From contig NZ_JAUNOQ010000015.1 in NCBI RefSeq assembly GCF_030531065.1, forward strand, positions 1 to 54,810: DNA of 54,810 nucleotides, written 5' to 3'. The translations under genes were made by a program, and so were the position numbers. The notes below the pieces were generated by a model. That model was given only the letters and a program-made list of their open reading frames with translations, was not told the origin of the DNA and did no database searches. Each line of letters opens with the position of its first letter. Within the stretch, counting starts at the first letter, position 1. Source of the DNA: Phascolarctobacterium sp. (lineage in GTDB: Bacteria; Bacillota; Negativicutes; Acidaminococcales; Acidaminococcaceae). Shown one piece after another: positions 52,866 to 54,810 of the stretch.

Positions 52866-53141
52866 CCTACTATCAGTATGCAAAATTGTTGTTACAAAGA
52901 CGATTGCTTACCAGCTGCCCTGCGGCAAATAAAATAAGCACCTTCGTCCCGGTAACTTACTGTTACAGGGACGGAGATGCCTGTATGCGAACTCCGCGGT
53001 TCCACCCTGCTTGACTGCAAAATGCAGCCCGCCTCAATCCATATGCTTTTACAGCTCCAAAGCGCCTTCGCCCGCTCTTGCCGTCTTGCACCCTCACGGC
53101 TCGCTAAGCTTGCAGGCTACTCCTCTTCTTCTCAGCTTAAC
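52866..53141 (-). promoter_or_regulatory. glycine T-box leader of glyQS
   Basis: The minus-strand leader contains the conserved T-box GCAGGGTGGAACCGCGG at 52995-53010. It is followed by a terminator hairpin at 52925-52980 (arms GCATCTCCGTCCC and GGGACGAAGGTGC) with a TTATTTTATTT tail. Upstream lies a long structured Stem I region with the AGTA/GAGTAG-type bulge near its base. Uncharged tRNA-Gly would pair with the T-box and with a glycine codon in the specifier loop and stop termination. I could not place the specifier with certainty (GGC is present in the right area). This fills the 378-nt gap upstream of glyQ. Confidence 0.92.
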
Positions 53142-53145
53142 ACAT

Positions 53146-53174
53146 AGTATATAAAACTGCGCGGCGTTTGTCAA
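53146..53174 (-). promoter_or_regulatory. promoter of the glyQS T-box leader
   Basis: Minus strand TTGACA, 17-nt spacer, TATACT: near consensus, with the leader starting about 5-10 nt later. Confidence 0.88.
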
Positions 53175-53234
53175 GGTAGAAGAAAGAAGTACGGTAAATA
53201 CCACCAGTCAATAATAGAATGCCGCATCAATAAT

Positions 53235-54146
53235 TTACTTTACAAATACTACAGAACCATTATTTAATACAGCTGTTTCTTCATCAGCAATCAAAATTCT
53301 ATCCCCGTCCTCTACAGAGACAACGACATTCACCTTATTGATAGAATTTTTTCCGCCTTTAACCAACTGCGCTTTTATCACCAACGGATTTTCCCCAGCG
53401 CGCGTATCGCCGCCGGTCGCAGCTTGCAGGTCATTGGAATATTCCACCATTCCCTGTGAAATCGCTAAATCTCTATCAATATTCCGTACTCCATAAATGG
53501 CGCGGCCGTTAATATCATAAATCACAGGAGAAAAAGTAGGACTCAACCCCAAGCCGCTGGCGTCTATTACTACGCCTGTATAAGCCACTTTCCGCAGTTC
53601 CCCAACCTCCTGCGCCGATAACGATGTCTGACCAACAGCCGAAGCAGCTTGCTCCTTATCGCCCGCTTTCATCTGCGGAAAAGCAATCGCCGCCAAGCTT
53701 CCTGTTTTTCCATATAAAGGAACGCTCATTTCCACATAATAGCTCCCATCCAAATTGCTGCCCTCGTCAATAATAGTTGCACCTTTAACCAAGGCGCTTA
53801 CCTGTGCCCTGACGGTATCGCTGGCAATAGTCAAATCCTCCATTACCGTATCGCCGTCAATTTGAATGCCATTGATTGTTTCTGCCAAGCTGCGATATGC
53901 GTCTACAATCGCAGCCCTGCGCGCCAAAGCTGTTCCCCTTGCGCCGGCATTTTCAGGAGGCAGGCCGATGCCAAGGGCAGTAACATTTGCTTGGGAGCCT
54001 TTAGTCCAATTTACGTTTCCCCGCATGTCCTGCTTAACTGCCGTTTCCATATTATTAGCATATACATTTTCAGGAATCATTGCCGCATTAACGCATAAAC
54101 CTAATATGACGGCGGCAGCAAGTCTTTTAAGCTGAATGTTTTTCAT
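53235..54146 (-). CDS. exported LPP20-family-like protein
   Basis: 303 residues with a signal peptide (KRLAAAVILGLCVNAAMIPENVYA). No lipobox cysteine is seen, so it is secreted rather than lipidated. The conserved block is GTALARRAAIVDAYRSLAETINGIQIDG followed by SDTVRAQVSALVKGATIIDEGSNLDGSYYVEMSVPLYG. This corresponds to LPP20/FlgP-type domains. A second half (YTGVVIDASGLGLSPTFSPVIYDINGRAIYG) resembles domains found in outer-membrane-associated proteins of diderms. I chose the ATG at 54146, with AAGGTGG upstream, because it directly precedes the signal peptide. It follows another exported protein gene after 16 nt. Role unknown; envelope or surface-organelle assembly is a guess. Confidence 0.7.
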   Translation of the reverse strand: MKNIQLKRLAAAVILGLCVNAAMIPENVYANNMETAVKQDMRGNVNWTKGSQANVTALGIGLPPENAGARGTALARRAAIVDAYRSLAETINGIQIDGDTVMEDLTIASDTVRAQVSALVKGATIIDEGSNLDGSYYVEMSVPLYGKTGSLAAIAFPQMKAGDKEQAASAVGQTSLSAQEVGELRKVAYTGVVIDASGLGLSPTFSPVIYDINGRAIYGVRNIDRDLAISQGMVEYSNDLQAATGGDTRAGENPLVIKAQLVKGGKNSINKVNVVVSVEDGDRILIADEETAVLNNGSVVFVK

Positions 54147-54162
54147 TTCTTCGTCCACCTTC

Positions 54163-54750
54163 CTAAATTTTATTAGTATCAATTTTTATATCTTTCAAAG
54201 CCTTTTCAAACGCTCTAAAATAAGCTTTTTCAAAAGAAGGCGCTCCCATGTAGATAGCGGTGCTCTTTCCTTCCGTAAGAATCTGCTTCATAAAAGTGTA
54301 TTCGCCCTTAGCAACATTCATTACCCTGGCGTCGCAAGTAATATTTGTCTTGGCAGTTACGCTCATAAAACCAGAGGAATAACGTGGAACGTCGTTTGTT
54401 AAACGAACAAAGAAAACATAATCGCAAGCAAGATTCTTGCCAATTTCCTGCACGTTTTCTTTCTTCATAGGCACGGCATAACCGCTCCAACCGCTGGAAA
54501 CCACGGAAGCCATATCGTGCTCTTCCCGATATAGTTGGATTGCCGATAAGCTATCGCTCAACGGCAGAATATCAAATTTATCTTTAGTGAAAATAAGTTG
54601 CGCCTTTTCGTCCACCATGGTGTGTACCTTTTCATCATTACAAAAGGTCAAAGGAGCCTCCAAAAAAATCGCCACTTTTTGCTGGGCAAAAACTGTAGCA
54701 CAAATAAACATCATAAATACACATATAACTAAGCTTTTTAATTTAATCAC
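54163..54750 (-). CDS. exported protein of unknown function, partner of the LPP20-like protein
   Basis: 195 residues with a clear signal peptide (KLKSLVICVFMMFICATVFA). The mature part begins QQKVAIFLEAPLTFCND. It has a central GKNLACDYVFFVRLTNDVPRYSSGF and a C-terminal ITCDARVMNVAKGEYTF followed by SFEKAYFRAFEKALKDI. This layout recalls CsgG/FlgO-like periplasmic domains that bind oligomer partners; the similarity is by eye only. GTG start at 54750 with GAGGAGG 8 nt upstream. It is the first gene of the pair. The last 60 nt of the window (54751-54810) hold an AT-rich leader with a possible -10 (TATTAT). Confidence 0.6.
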   Translation of the reverse strand: MIKLKSLVICVFMMFICATVFAQQKVAIFLEAPLTFCNDEKVHTMVDEKAQLIFTKDKFDILPLSDSLSAIQLYREEHDMASVVSSGWSGYAVPMKKENVQEIGKNLACDYVFFVRLTNDVPRYSSGFMSVTAKTNITCDARVMNVAKGEYTFMKQILTEGKSTAIYMGAPSFEKAYFRAFEKALKDIKIDTNKI

Positions 54751-54810
54751 ATTAAATCCTCCTCGTATAATATATTCAGAAGCGAAAAAACAGCTTCTAT
54801 AAATTAATAT

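Overview
The window looks like a chromosome segment of an anaerobic, fermentative, diderm Firmicute, most likely a member of the Negativicutes. This rests on gene content only. Firmicute-type elements are a glycine T-box in front of glyQS, a ccpN/yqfL-type pair, a dnaG-rpoD pair, recD2 and rqcH. Diderm traits are an exported LptA/OstA-like protein and an exported LPP20-like protein. An oxygen-sensitive two-gene [FeFe] hydrogenase system and an EtfBA with built-in ferredoxin clusters point to strict anaerobiosis. I do not name a species.

Layout. 1-2.0 kb: an orphan small serine recombinase and a relBE-type toxin-antitoxin pair. 2.0-2.25 kb: a tRNA operon (Asp-Gly-Trp) with tandem terminators. 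2.3-5.9 kb: a four-gene operon (MaoC-like hotdog protein, BioY, thiolase, AMP-dependent acyl ligase). 5.9-11.1 kb: recD2-comF-permease-dinB. 11.3-13.3 kb: a SpeD-like protein lacking its autoprocessing serine, a HAD phosphatase and a secreted pentapeptide-repeat protein. 13.4-17.7 kb: tRNA(CAU), rpoD, dnaG and a divergent LptA-like gene. 17.7-19.3 kb: a ccpN-like regulator and a PPDK/PEP synthase regulatory kinase that appears to start on a non-AUG codon. 19.5-27.1 kb: a ribose operon (rbsKDACB) downstream of pyk, with an unknown protein between them. 27.2-32.7 kb: etfA, etfB and dnaE. 32.7-34.1 kb: a sodium:solute symporter. 34.4-38.0 kb: a NuoF/GltD-fused oxidoreductase and an [FeFe] hydrogenase. 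38.1-43.3 kb: rqcH, a YbaK-like deacylase, pgi and a DEAD-box helicase. 43.5-48.3 kb: a decayed integrative element. 48.0-53.2 kb: rlmD, glyS, glyQ and the T-box leader. 53.2-54.8 kb: two exported proteins of unknown role.

The most striking structure is the decayed element. The element-side recombinase ends in a short tail that looks like a normal RlmD C-terminus. The host rlmD gene instead carries a C-terminal extension of about 95 residues that looks like a recombinase tail. Related 17-bp direct repeats lie at both exchange points (43462-43478 and 48290-48306). This is what integration inside the rlmD codons for HVETVVLL, with swapping of the two gene tails, would leave behind.

How the genes work together: the ribose transporter and kinase, Pgi and pyruvate kinase feed lower glycolysis. 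The CcpN-like regulator and the PPDK-type regulatory enzyme would control the pyruvate/PEP node. EtfBA and the hydrogenase pair handle redox disposal. The BioY operon probably ties vitamin supply to an acyl-CoA activity and has a BirA-like palindrome over its promoter.
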